A DNA stretch of 64,000 nt, from contig NZ_CFGI01000003.1 of the NCBI RefSeq assembly GCF_001347015.1, forward strand, positions 146,201 through 210,200, given 5' to 3'. The first letter of the stretch is position 1; each line of letters starts with the position of its first letter. The notes under the pieces were generated by a model. It saw only the letters and a program-made list of their open reading frames with translations. It was not told the origin of the DNA and did not search any database. This document shows positions 41,901-52,379 of the stretch, piece after piece. Origin of the DNA: Streptococcus pneumoniae (GTDB taxonomy: Bacteria > Bacillota > Bacilli > Lactobacillales > Streptococcaceae). A program made the translations under genes and the position numbers.

Positions 41901-42731
41901 GCCTTTTATGAGACCTATGTGAAGACTGGTCAAACCTTAGTTGTAACCCTTCTAATGACGGTTAAAAATGAGCTGAACAAAACGGGTGGTCAGTATGAAA
42001 ATACAGCCTATCAGATTGATTTTGGCTTGGCCTATGTCACGGAAACAGTGGTCAATAATGTTCCAAAATTAGATCCACAAAAAGATGTGGTGATTGACTT
42101 GTCTCATAAAGATGACAGCCTTGATGGGAAAGAAGTGGCCTTGCATCAAACCTTTAACTATCGCTTAGTTGGAGCGATGATTCCAATCAATCGTGCGACA
42201 GATTTATTTGAATATGATTTTGAAGATAACTATGATGAAAAGCATGATGAGTATAATGGTGTTTATCGCAGCTATCTGATGACGGATGTCACCTTCAAAG
42301 ATGGTTCTATCTTAAAAGAGGGGACAGAAGTTACAAAATATACCTTGCAACAAGTGGATACAGTAAAGGGCTCAGTATCAATTTCTTTTGATCAATCCTT
42401 CTTAGAGACTATCTCTGATGAATCACTATTTCAGGTAGATGTTTACCTTCAGATGAAACGGATTGCGGCTGGTCAGGTGTAAAATTCCTATCTCCATACA
42501 GTGAATGGCTATGTCATTAGCTCAAATACAGTTGTAACACATACACCTCAATCTGAAGAACCAAGCCCAAATCAACCCACACCACCTCAACCACCAATTG
42601 AGACTATTGAACCACCTGTTCCAGCAAGCGTTTTACCAAATACAGGGGAACAGGAATCCCTTTTGGGCTTGATTGGAGCTGGTATTCTACTTGGTACGGA
42701 TTATGGACTGAAGAAAAAGGAGGAGAAGTAG
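38933..42731 (+). pseudogene. Antigen I/II-family (AspA-like) LPXTG adhesin, inactivated
   Basis: A surface adhesin in ruins. The N-terminus has a long YSIRK-like signal (FRKSKKYRTLCSVSLGTMVT ... AHADE). Then come the helical alanine-rich region, the V region (GEEGYISEALAQALNINNGE, GGYSRILDSTGFFVYGNF), a proline-rich stalk (ELEPVPEPITVTPDVYIPKT), isopeptide C domains and the sortase motif VLPNTGEQES with a hydrophobic tail. Breaks: TAA 39368, frameshifts near 39950, 40750 and 41390, TAG 41451 and 41670, TAA 42480. Start chosen at 38933 (AGAAGGAC upstream). Cargo adhesins like this are typical of Tn5252-type ICEs. Confidence 0.88.
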
Positions 42732-43458
42732 ATGAATCCAAAAATCATTTATGAAAAGGATTCAGACCATGATGGTTTGACAGATGCTCAGGAATTAGCT
42801 CTGGGAACTAATCCGCATGCGATTGACTCAGATGGAGCTGGTCAAGCTGATTTAGAGGAGCTGCAATCTGGACATTCACCACTAGTTCCACAAAAGGAGT
42901 TGTGTGATAGCTTGGAACTTTGACACTATGAAAGAGTCTTTATCCGAAATGGAGAGGGTCGATTACCAAGAGTTTATCAAAGCCTTTCTCTCTTTGGAAT
43001 TAAGTATTTCTGATAGAACAATCCTTAATCAAGTTTATCAAGATTATATGGATGAGGATGACCTGTCCTTGATAAGTGATGAGCTATGAGTTAAAGTGGA
43101 TGGTTATCAGGATGAAGTAAGAGCTGATATGACTGATATTCTGGAAAAGCTGTACCGAACAGGTGAAGGCTCTAGTTTTATTATGGATTTAATGTCCTCA
43201 AATAGTCTTTCAAACACCTTGTAACAATATGAGGTTTTGGATAGTGACGATTACTCACTACTTAGCCTTGAAACCTTACAGGCCATGATTCAACAGGACT
43301 TGGCCATTTCCAGTCGGGATTATTTTGGAGATTTGGTTCAACTTGCCTTGCAAAGAGACTTACTAGACCAGAAAAGTCATTTCTTACAACATTATGTGGT
43401 AACTGTAATGGGAGGAATTTCACAAAAAAGAGACCAACGAGCATTGGTCCTAGATTAA
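42732..43458 (+). pseudogene. EF-hand/thrombospondin-3-like calcium-binding protein, inactivated
   Basis: It begins directly after the adhesin stop with MNPKIIYEKDSDHDGLTDAQ, a DxDxDG calcium loop, then a second weaker one. A frameshift near 42905 changes frame to KESLSEMERVDYQEFIKAFL. In-frame TGA (43087) and TAA (43222) follow before RDQRALVLD. The gene ends four bases before an IS1182-family copy. It accompanies the antigen I/II gene in related ICEs, as I recall; function unknown. Confidence 0.75.
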
Positions 43459-43587
43459 CGCAAAGAGTCTGGGACAATAGTCCCTTATCTCCAAAAAAAG
43501 CAACAGATTTGCCGTTGCTTTTTTGCATGGTTGCGATAGACTTGGTAAAATAGAATTGCCCAATAAACCATTTAGAAAGGCTATCCC

Positions 43588-45114
43588 ATGCATGTTCACT
43601 ATAACACAAATCAAACAACTTTACCACTAGAAATCAGTTCCTTCTTGCCACAAGACAATTTCGTCTTTACTATTGAAAAAGTGGTGAATACCTTGGAGGA
43701 ACGTCACTTCCACGCCTTCTATCATGCCTTTGGCCGCCCGTCTTATCACCCTAAAATGCTTGTATCTGCTCTTCTATTTGCCTATTCACAAAGGATTTTC
43801 TCTGGTCGAAAAATTGAAAAAATGATGATTGAAAATCTGGCTATGCAGTACCTAACAGGACAGTTGGTTGTTAGCTATCGCACCATCAATCGTTTTCGTG
43901 TCGCTGAAGGGATGGAAGAACTCATACGTAATCTTTTCATCGATCTCAATCTTCGTTTAAAAATGGAAGAGTTAGTGACCTTAGATTGCTTGTTTATTGA
44001 CGGGACTAAGATTGAAGCCAATGCCAACAAGTATAGTTTTGTGTGGAAGAAAGCGACAGAGAAATTCTCCGCCAAACTTCAAGAACAGATACAGATCTAT
44101 TTTCAAGAAGAAATCACACCCCTTATCCATCAGGCTATTAAGCTGGATGAAGAAGAACCAATTTCTTCAGAGCAGTTGCTTGCATTCGCTCAAGTTCTTG
44201 AAGAAGAATTGGAAAAACTGAACCAGGACATTGAGGAGACACCCGTTAAAGGAAAGGATGAACGTAAAACCCAGCGTCGTAAACTCAAGAAAGTCTTGCG
44301 TAAAGTCAAGGAGGATTTTTCAGTACGTGCTGAAAAATATGAGAACTATCAGGAGACATTTGAAGGGCGTAACAGTTTTTCCAAAACCGATCCAGATGCC
44401 ACTTTTATGAGAATGAAAGAAGACCATATGAAAAATGGCCAACTCAAGGCTGCTTATAATCTTCAAATCGCTACTGAAAACCAATTTGTTCTTCACTATG
44501 ATGTCTTTTCAAATCCGACAGATACCAAGACTCTTCTCCCCTTCCTTGAAACCTATCCGCATGACTTGAAGACAGTTGTCGCAGATGCTGGATATGGAAG
44601 TGAAGAGAACCTCCTTCGTTTAGATGAAAAGCAGGTAAACCATCTGATTAAATATGCCGTGTTTGATAAGGAACAAAAGAGAAGGTATAAACAGTCAGCT
44701 AAAAACTTATCGAATTGGCACTATAATGACAAGGAGGATAGCTACACACATCCTGATGGCTGGTGCTATCGTTTTCACCATATCAAACATCAGAAAACAC
44801 AGACGGACTTTCAACAGGAAATCAAGGTTTACTATGCTGATGAACCTAAATCAGCCCCTCAAAAGGGACTGTATATGAACGAACGCTATCAAAACTTGAA
44901 AGCTAAAGAATGTCAGGCGCTTTTATCTCCTGAAGGTAGACAGATTTTCGCTCAACGTAAGATTGATGTGGAACCTGTCTTTGGGCAGATAAAGGCTTGT
45001 TTGGGTTACAAGAGATCTAATCTGAGGGGCAAGCGTCAAGTGAGAATTGACATGGGATTGGTACTTATGGCTAATAACCTCTTAAAATACAATAAGAGAA
45101 CGACTCAAAATTAA
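43588..45114 (+). CDS. IS1182-family transposase
   Basis: A full-length 508-residue transposase: N-terminal MHVHYNTNQTTLPLEISSFL and RPSYHPKMLVSALLFAYSQR, DDE residues in LDCLFIDGTKIEANANKYSF, VVADAGYGSEEN and RKIDVEPVFGQIKACLG. Clearly related to copy 1 (shared FSKTDPDATFMRMKEDHMKN) but only moderately similar. It stops inside the element, unlike copy 1. No breaks, so it may be active. Confidence 0.92.
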   Translation: MHVHYNTNQTTLPLEISSFLPQDNFVFTIEKVVNTLEERHFHAFYHAFGRPSYHPKMLVSALLFAYSQRIFSGRKIEKMMIENLAMQYLTGQLVVSYRTINRFRVAEGMEELIRNLFIDLNLRLKMEELVTLDCLFIDGTKIEANANKYSFVWKKATEKFSAKLQEQIQIYFQEEITPLIHQAIKLDEEEPISSEQLLAFAQVLEEELEKLNQDIEETPVKGKDERKTQRRKLKKVLRKVKEDFSVRAEKYENYQETFEGRNSFSKTDPDATFMRMKEDHMKNGQLKAAYNLQIATENQFVLHYDVFSNPTDTKTLLPFLETYPHDLKTVVADAGYGSEENLLRLDEKQVNHLIKYAVFDKEQKRRYKQSAKNLSNWHYNDKEDSYTHPDGWCYRFHHIKHQKTQTDFQQEIKVYYADEPKSAPQKGLYMNERYQNLKAKECQALLSPEGRQIFAQRKIDVEPVFGQIKACLGYKRSNLRGKRQVRIDMGLVLMANNLLKYNKRTTQN

Positions 45115-45115
45115 A

Positions 45116-45155
45116 AAGCTAGAGTTCCACAATTGAAAATCTCTAGCTTTTTTTG
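45116..45155 (+). terminator. Terminator of the copy 2 transposase
   Basis: AAAGCTAGAG (45117-45126) pairs with CTCTAGCTTT (45141-45150), followed by a TTTTT run. It lies inside the right end of the IS. Confidence 0.75.
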
Positions 45156-45203
45156 TGGTCGAGAACTATTTTGTCTCAGGCTCTTTTAAAATGGGAGGGA
45201 AAA

Positions 45204-48200
45204 ATGAATCAAGAAGTCTTACTACAAATGATGAGAGCAACCATTCCTTGTGATAGAGTCTTGCTTGAGGTATTTTTATATTACCAAGCAGAGCATTTTG
45301 ATGAGGATTGGGATAGTTTTATTCGTCAGTTTTTAACCAATAGGCAAGAAATTAATAAATCTGTTCAGATACTTCACTTTGGAACAGATGTTTCAGCTTT
45401 TGTCCAGGCTAGTCCTTATGATACTGCTCATGATCTATTGACCTATATACAAGTATTCGACCAAACTGGTCTCCAAAAACTCGACAAACTATCGCCGTCT
45501 GAAAAATACTTGGTGATTGAAGTGGCCTTGTTCAATCTGGCCACTCGTTTTCAACTATTAGACTCAAATGGTCACTACCAAACTATATCGCCGGATTCAC
45601 TCTTACAAAAGAGTAGGGGAGCTAATTTGGTCAATGTTTATCGTGTGGCTAATAATTTAGCGGATCGGATCAGCCGAGATATTGAACAGTTTCTCTTGAC
45701 TTACGAGCCTGAGCTTGAAACAAGAGTTGATGAAACTGTTCAAGAAAATGAAGAAACTGTTGATGATCACAAAACAAGTGTTCATCAAGCAATATCTTTT
45801 CGAGAAGAGGGCTCTCTGGTTATTGCTAGTTTGGATGTGGATTTGTCTCAACTGGATATCCGAACTAGAAAAACAAGTCATCTGCTAGCTTATGAAGAGT
45901 TATCTTTACGACGTAAATTTGAGATACTAACATATTTTGACAAAATTCGAAATGAACGTTCCAAGTACTCAAGTTTTAGACGAGGTAATTTTGATACTGA
46001 GATAGAAATGACACCAATCTTTGATGGCGAGGAGTTTCTCGCCTATCTAGAGGATGATGGTAGTCCCTATGAGTTGAAACGAATGTTGACTAGAGTAGAA
46101 GAAAAGGAATTAGAAAAAATTGGACAAGCCATTAGGGCAGAAAATCAAGAAAAATTGACTCAAGTGGGGATTGAGCTATCTCGGTTTGACCCAGACCAAG
46201 TCGGTATTTTATTGGATGCGGTAGGTCGTTTTCGTTTGAAAAATGCGGATCTTGCTTTACTAGGTGGCTATCCCAAAGCCTCGGTAACTCAACTAGCCCT
46301 TGCGACAGAACTACTCCAAATGGGGCTAAGTCATGAAATGGCTGAATTATTCTTTGGTAGCCAGCTTTCCATTGAAGAGTTGCGACAAGTTGCCTACGCC
46401 TTTTTACACCAAGAACTCAGCAGAGAATACGCGGAGCAATTTGAAAAAGATAAAGGCAATCAACCAGATTTAACTCTTAGAGATTGGAAAAGCAAGCTAG
46501 AGAAAGCTGAGACGAAAGTAGTGATTGATGAAGAATTTGCGGAAAATCCACTGGTTCAGAGAGTATTGGACACTTATCCTCTTGGGTCATTGGTTTCCTA
46601 TAAGGGGCCGGACTTTGAAGTCATATCAGTCAGCGATGCTCAATTGAACGGTTTGATTCGGATTGAGTTAGTCAATGATTTTTCGGATATCATTGAACAA
46701 AATCCAGTTCTTTATGTGAGGATCTGGGAAGAAGTCAGTCAAGCATTTCATCAGACAAAGGCAGAACCACAAATAGAGTTAGACGAAGCAGAGCAAGAAT
46801 TAAATCTTTTTTCATTTCTGGAAGAGGAATCAGCTACTGAACATCCTATTCAGACTGTCGGTCTCTTGGAACCAAGTGGTGTAGATGAGTCTAACAATGA
46901 TGTTGTTGACCAACCAAACAACCAAGGTCTTGTTGAGAAGAGAGAGGAATCAATTCCAGATAGTCCTGTAACGGATTTTTATTTTCCAGAAGATATGACG
47001 GACTTTTATCCTAAGACTGCTAGAGATAAGGTTGAGACAAACATCGTGGCAATTCGGTTGGTAAAAAATTTGGAAGTAGAGCACCGCAATGCTTTACCAA
47101 GTGAACAAGAACTCCTTGCAAAATATGTAGGCTGGGGTGGGCTTGCTAATGATTTCTTTAATGGCTATAATCCAAAATTTTCTAAGGAACGAGAAGAACT
47201 GAAAAGCCTAGTCACAGATAAAGAATATTCAGATATGAAACAGTCCTCCCTGACAGCTTACTATACAGACCCAGCCCTTATCCGTTAAATGTGGGATAAA
47301 TTGGAAAGAGATGGTTTTACAGGTGGCAAAATCCTAGATCCTTCCATGGGAACAGGGAATTTTTTTGCAGCAATGCCCAAATACTTAAGAGAAAAGTGTG
47401 AGTTGTATGGTGTGGAATTAGATACCATTACAGGAGCTATTGCCAAACACCTACATCCGAATAGTCGTATTGAAATTAAGGGTTTTGAAACAGTGGCTTT
47501 TAACAACAATAGTTTTGATTGGGTGATTTCAAACGTGCCGTTTGCCAATATACGAATTGCGGATAATAGGTACGATAAGCCTTATATGATTCATGATTAC
47601 TTTGTCAAAAAATCTCTTGATTTGGTCCATGATGGTGGGCAAGTGGCGATTATCTCTTCCACAGGAACCATGGATAAGCGAACAGAAAACATCTTCCAAG
47701 ATATTCGTGAGACAACTGAATTTCTTGGAGGGGTTCGCCTGCCTGATTCTGCCTTTAAGGCCATTGCAGGAACCACTGTCACAACGGATATGTTATTTTT
47801 CCAGAAACACTTAGACAAGGCATATGTGACAGACGACTTAGCCTTTTCAGATTCCGTTCGTTATGAAAAGGATAGTCGTATCTGGCTCAATCCTTACTTT
47901 GATGGAGAATACAATAGCCAAGTGCTAGGAACCTACGAGGTCAGAAATTTTAACGGCGGAACACTTTCTGTTAAGGGGACTAGTCATGACTTGATTGCAA
48001 GTGTCCAAACTGCTCTAAATCACGTTAAGGCCCCAAGAGAGATTGATAGAAATGAGGTCATCATTAATCCAAATGTGTTGATCAAACAAGTCATTGATAC
48101 CTCCATTCCAGCTGAAATGAGGGAGAATCTGGGTCAGTAATCTTTTTGATAGTGATGATAAGTATTCGCTTCTTGCTAGTTTAGAAGATGAAAGTCTGTA

Positions 48201-51200
48201 TCCAAGTGGAAAGTCTGTTATCTATACTAAATCCCTTGCCTTTGAGAAGGCTCTGGTGTGTTCCGAAAAAGAGGTTAAAAAGGTACATACTGCCCTTGAT
48301 GCCTTAAATTCCAGCTTGGCTGACGGACGTGGTGTTGATTTCGATTCTATCTATCAGGTTGAATCAAAGATGACCTTGATTGAGGAATTAGGTGACCTCA
48401 TTATGCTTGATCTTGAGAAGTATTTGGATGGGGAATTGACCTATGTTTCTCGCCAAGACTTTCTGTCAGGTGATGTGGTTACCAAGTTAGAAGTGGAGGA
48501 TCTATTTGTAAAACAAGGCAATCAGGACTTTAACTGGTCACATTATGCAGGGCTACTAGAGACGGTCAAACCATCACGTATTATTTTGGCAGACATTGAT
48601 TATCGAATCGGTTCACGCTGGATTCCCTTGTCTGTTTACGGAAAATTTGCCCAAGAAACCTTTATGGGGAAAGCCTATGAACTGTCAGACCAAGAAGTAG
48701 CGACAGTCCTTGAAGTTAGTCCCATCGACGGGATCATCACTTACCAATCTAAATTTGCCTACACCTATTCCAACGTAACGGATAGGAGTTTAGGTGTCCC
48801 TGCTTCACGCTATGATAGTGGTCGAAAAATCTTTGAAAATCTCTTGAATTCCAATCAATCAACCATCACAAAACAAGTTGTCGAAGGGGATAAGAAAAAG
48901 AATGTGACGGATGTGAAGAAAACAACAGTCCTGCGAGCTAAGGAAACACACCTACAAGAACTCTTTAAAGGTTTTGTAGCAAAGTATCCAGAAGTCCAAC
49001 AGATGATTGAAGACACCTATAACAGTCTCTATAATCGTACAGTATCAAAGACCTATGATGGTAGTCATTTAACCATTGATGGACTTGCCCAGAATATTTC
49101 CTTACGTCCTCACCAAAAGAATGCCATTAAACGAATTGTGGAAGAGAAACGTGCTCTAATAGCCCATGAGGTAGGGTCTGGAAAGACCTTGACCATGCTT
49201 GGGGCAGGATTCAAACTGAAAGAACTCGGAATGGTGCATAAACCTCTTTATGTAGTTCCTTCTAGTTTGACTGCTCAGTTTAGTTAAGAAATTATGAAGT
49301 TCTTTCCAGCCAAGAAAGTCTATGTGACCACCAAGAAGGACTTTGCCAAAGCCAAACGCAAGCAGTTTGTGTCTCGGATTATTACAGGGGACTATGATGC
49401 CATTGTCATTGGGGATTCCCAGTTTGAAAAAATACCGATGAGTTGTGAAAAACAGGTCACCTATATCAATGACAAACTTGAGCAACTCAGAGAAATTAAA
49501 CTAGGAAGTGATAGCGATTATACGGTGAAAGAAGCGGAACGTTCGATTAAGGAATTGGAACACAAACTAGAAGAACTCCAAAAACTAGAGAGATACCTTT
49601 ATCGAATTTGAAAACCTTGGAATTGATTTTCTCTTTGTGGATGAGGTTCATCACTTCAAGAATATCCGTCCAATCACTGGACTTGGGAATGTCGCGGGAA
49701 TCACCAATACCACTTCAAAAAAGAACGTAGACATGGAGATGAAGGTGAGACAGGTTCAGGCAGAGCATAGCGATAGAAATGTTGTTTTTGCGACAGGAAC
49801 ACCAGTTTCTAACTCCATTAGTGAACTTTACACTATGATGAATTACATTCAACCTGATGTCTTGGAACGATACCAGGTATCCAATTTTGATTCCTGGGTT
49901 GGTGCTTTTGGGAATATCGAAAACTCTATGGAACTAGCCCCGACAGGTGATAAATACCAACCTAAGAAACGGTTTAAGAAGTTTGTGAACTTGCCTGAAC
50001 TCATGCGAATCTACAAGGAAACTGCCGATATTCAGACTTCAGATATGCTTGATTTACCTGTACCTGAAGCTAAAATTATTGCGGTGGAAAGCGAGTTAAT
50101 GCAAGCTCAGAAATACTATTTATAAGAACTGGTAGAGCGTTCAGACGCTATCAAGTCAGGCAGTGTTGATCCAAGTAGAGATAACATGCTTAAAATCACA
50201 GGTGAAGCCAGAAAACTAGCTATTGATATGCGATTGATTGACCCTGCTTATTCATTATCGGATAATCAGAAAATCCTTCAAGTAGTCGATAATGTCGAGC
50301 GGATTTACAGTGAAGGAGCTGAAGACAAAGCCACTCAGATGATTTTCTCTGATATTGGAACTCCTAAAAGTAAGGAAGAAGGCTTTGATGTTTACAATGA
50401 GTTGAAAGCTTTGCTGGTTGATCGAGGGATTCCAAAAGAAGAAATTGCCTTTGTGCATGATGCTAATACTGATGAGAAGAAAAATTCTCTCTCACGAAAG
50501 GTCAATAGTGGTGAAGTGCGGATTCTCATGGCTTCGACTGAAAAAGGTGGAACGGGCCTAAACGTGCAATCACGCATGAAAGCTGTTCACCACTTAGATG
50601 TTCCATGGCGTCCCTCTGATATTGTCCAGCGAAATGGTAGATTGATTCGTCAGGGAAACATGCACCAGGAGGTAGATATTTATCACTATATTACAAAAGG
50701 GAGTTTCGACAATTATCTTTGGCAGACGCAGGAGAATAAGCTCAAGTATATCACCCAGATTATGACATCAAAAGATCCTGTGAGATCAGCAGAAGACATT
50801 GATGAACAAACCATGACTGCCTCAGACTTTAAGGCCTTGGCAACTGGAAACCCTTACCTCAAACTCAAAATGGAGTTGGAAAATGAACTAACGGTATTAG
50901 AAAATCAAAAGCGAGCCTTTAATCGCTCCAAAGACGAGTATCGCCATACCATTTCCTATAGCGAGAAGCACCTCCCTATCATGGAAAAACGGTTGAGTCA
51001 ATATGATAAAGATATTGCCCAATCTTTGGCAACAAAGTCGCAAGATTTTGTCATGCGATTTGACAATCAGAAAATGGTTAATCGCACAGAAGCAGGGGAC
51101 TATCTGCGTAAACTCATTACCTATAATCGCTCAGAGACCAAGGAAGTCAGGACACTTGCCAGCTTTAGAGGATTTGATTTAAAAATGACTACACGAGATC

Positions 51201-51571
51201 CTAGTGAGCCCTTGCCAGAGACTGTCTCTTTAATGATTGTAGGTGATAACCAATATACTGTCGCTCTTGATTTGAAATCAGACGTGGGAACCATTCAACG
51301 GATTAGTAATGCCATCGACCATATTATGGATGAGCAAGAAAAGACGGAAGAGCTGGTAAAGGATTTAAAAGATAAGCTTCAAGTAGCCAAAGTAGAAGTT
51401 GAGAAAGTCTTTCCCAAGGAAGAAGACTATCAGCTTGTAAAGGCTAAATATGATGTTTTGGCTCCCTTGGTTGAAAAAGAAGCAGAGATTGAGGAGATAG
51501 ATGCAGCTTTGGCCAAGTTTAGTGAAGATACATCACCCAAAATGAATCAACAAATAGCACTTGAGATATAA
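45204..51571 (+). pseudogene. Giant methylase-SNF2 helicase fusion, inactivated
   Basis: About 2100 codons when reassembled. Order: N-terminal ICE-specific region to about residue 600, an N6-adenine-methylase-like domain (KILDPSMGTGNFFAA; DWVISNVPFANIRI), then an SNF2-type helicase (IAHEVGSGKTLTMLGAGF, FLFVDEVHHFKNI, VFATGTPVSNS, VQRNGRLIRQGN) and a C-terminal coiled coil. Breaks: TAA 47286, frameshift near 48135, TAA 49285, frameshift near 49590, TAA 50123. Start set at 45204 (GGGAGGGAAAA). The intact type is a hallmark of Tn5252-like ICEs and may protect incoming DNA. Non-functional here. Confidence 0.9.
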
Positions 51572-51641
51572 GAAAAAAGGCTGACAAATATTTTTGAACG
51601 CGGTAAAATGAAGTCAAGAAATCACAAAAGGAGAACAGACC

Positions 51642-51941
51642 ATGACCAAAACAGTAGAAGAAATACGTTATCAACTTGAAGAATGGTTGGCACAAGGATT
51701 TACAAGCCCAGAAGATAGAGCCAACTACCAAGCTTTAAAGGAACAGTATGAAGATGAAACTCTTGATGATAGCTTTTCAAAGCGTGAAATCACTGAACAG
51801 CTGGAACTCATCATCACAAGTCGTGAGAATGATTTTCCAAGCTTAGATGAGGTGACGAAGGCAGAATACCTTGATTTGGTTGCCCAACTAGATGAACTTG
51901 ACCAGGAACAAGCTAACTATTACCGTAAGTACTTGTCTTAG
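51642..51941 (+). CDS. Small ICE-backbone protein
   Basis: A 99-residue acidic helical protein (MTKTVEEIRYQLEEWLAQGF ... DELDQEQANYYRKYLS) with a CACAAAAGGAGAACAGACC ribosome region. Soluble, no recognisable domain. It lies just after the helicase pseudogene and before a small membrane protein; proteins like it are frequent in streptococcal ICEs. Intact. Confidence 0.7.
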   Translation: MTKTVEEIRYQLEEWLAQGFTSPEDRANYQALKEQYEDETLDDSFSKREITEQLELIITSRENDFPSLDEVTKAEYLDLVAQLDELDQEQANYYRKYLS

Positions 51942-51954
51942 AAAGAGGTATAAG

Positions 51955-52245
51955 ATGTTGGAACAAATTCTACAAAGCCTTCTGATTATCGCAGTAATTG
52001 GACTGATACTGCTTGTCCTTTATGAGCTTGTGAAAGTTTCAGATGCTTTGTTTCTTATCGGAATCATCAGTGGATTAGTCTTTATTGAAATCTATGGAAT
52101 TTACCTCTTTTTCACAGAGAGATACCTCTATATTGAAGATTTAGCCACTAATGGTATTTGGAGTTTTACAGGATTTTTTATTGTTTTTAATATTCTGCTG
52201 GCACTTGGTATTGTGACAAAAGTTGTGAGAAGTAGAATGGCATGA
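51955..52245 (+). CDS. Small membrane protein of the ICE backbone
   Basis: A 96-residue protein with three hydrophobic segments (LLIIAVIGLILLVLYELVKV, ALFLIGIISGLVFIEIYGIY, FTGFFIVFNILLALGIVTKV). The start at 51955 has AGAAAGAGG upstream; longer frames overlap the previous gene. A strong hairpin follows its stop codon. Function unknown. Confidence 0.65.
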   Translation: MLEQILQSLLIIAVIGLILLVLYELVKVSDALFLIGIISGLVFIEIYGIYLFFTERYLYIEDLATNGIWSFTGFFIVFNILLALGIVTKVVRSRMA

Positions 52246-52279
52246 AAATAGGGCTACCTGATTTTAGGTAGTCCTATTT
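52246..52279 (+). terminator. Hairpin closing the 51642-52245 pair
   Basis: AAATAGGG-CTACCT pairs with AGGTAG-TCCTATTT around GATTTT. The CTACCT/AGGTAGTCC core recurs at two other places in the element. Confidence 0.75.
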
Positions 52280-52315
52280 CTATAGGTAATTTTTGAAACA
52301 AACTCATATTAGTAT

Positions 52316-52344
52316 TTGTGTGCTTTCTATATATCAGGTATAAT
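52316..52344 (+). promoter_or_regulatory. Promoter of the 52380 gene
   Basis: TTGTGT (52316-52321), a 17-base spacer and consensus TATAAT (52339-52344). It lies between a terminator and the large AT-rich gene, making that gene an independent unit. Confidence 0.75.
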
Positions 52345-52379
52345 CATTATTAATTAGAAAAAAAGAAGAGGTGTTTTGC

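Larger units (their letters stand above)
43462..45186 (+). mobile_element. IS1182-family insertion sequence (copy 2, different type)
   Basis: A 1725-bp element with imperfect terminal inverted repeats: AAAGAGTCTGGGACAATAGT at the left, and a right end whose complement reads AAAGAGCCTGAGACAAAATA. It encodes one transposase on the plus strand. It lies cleanly between the EF-hand pseudogene and the methylase-helicase pseudogene, whose ribosome site starts just outside. It differs from copy 1 in sequence and ends. No clear target duplication. Confidence 0.8.

Noticed and set aside
30516-51571. Stop-codon reassignment or programmed readthrough explaining the many in-frame UAA/UAG
   Set aside because: Intact genes in the same region end normally at UAA/UAG, the same pseudogenes also carry frameshifts and a deletion, and two stops are UGA. 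Ordinary decay explains all of it.
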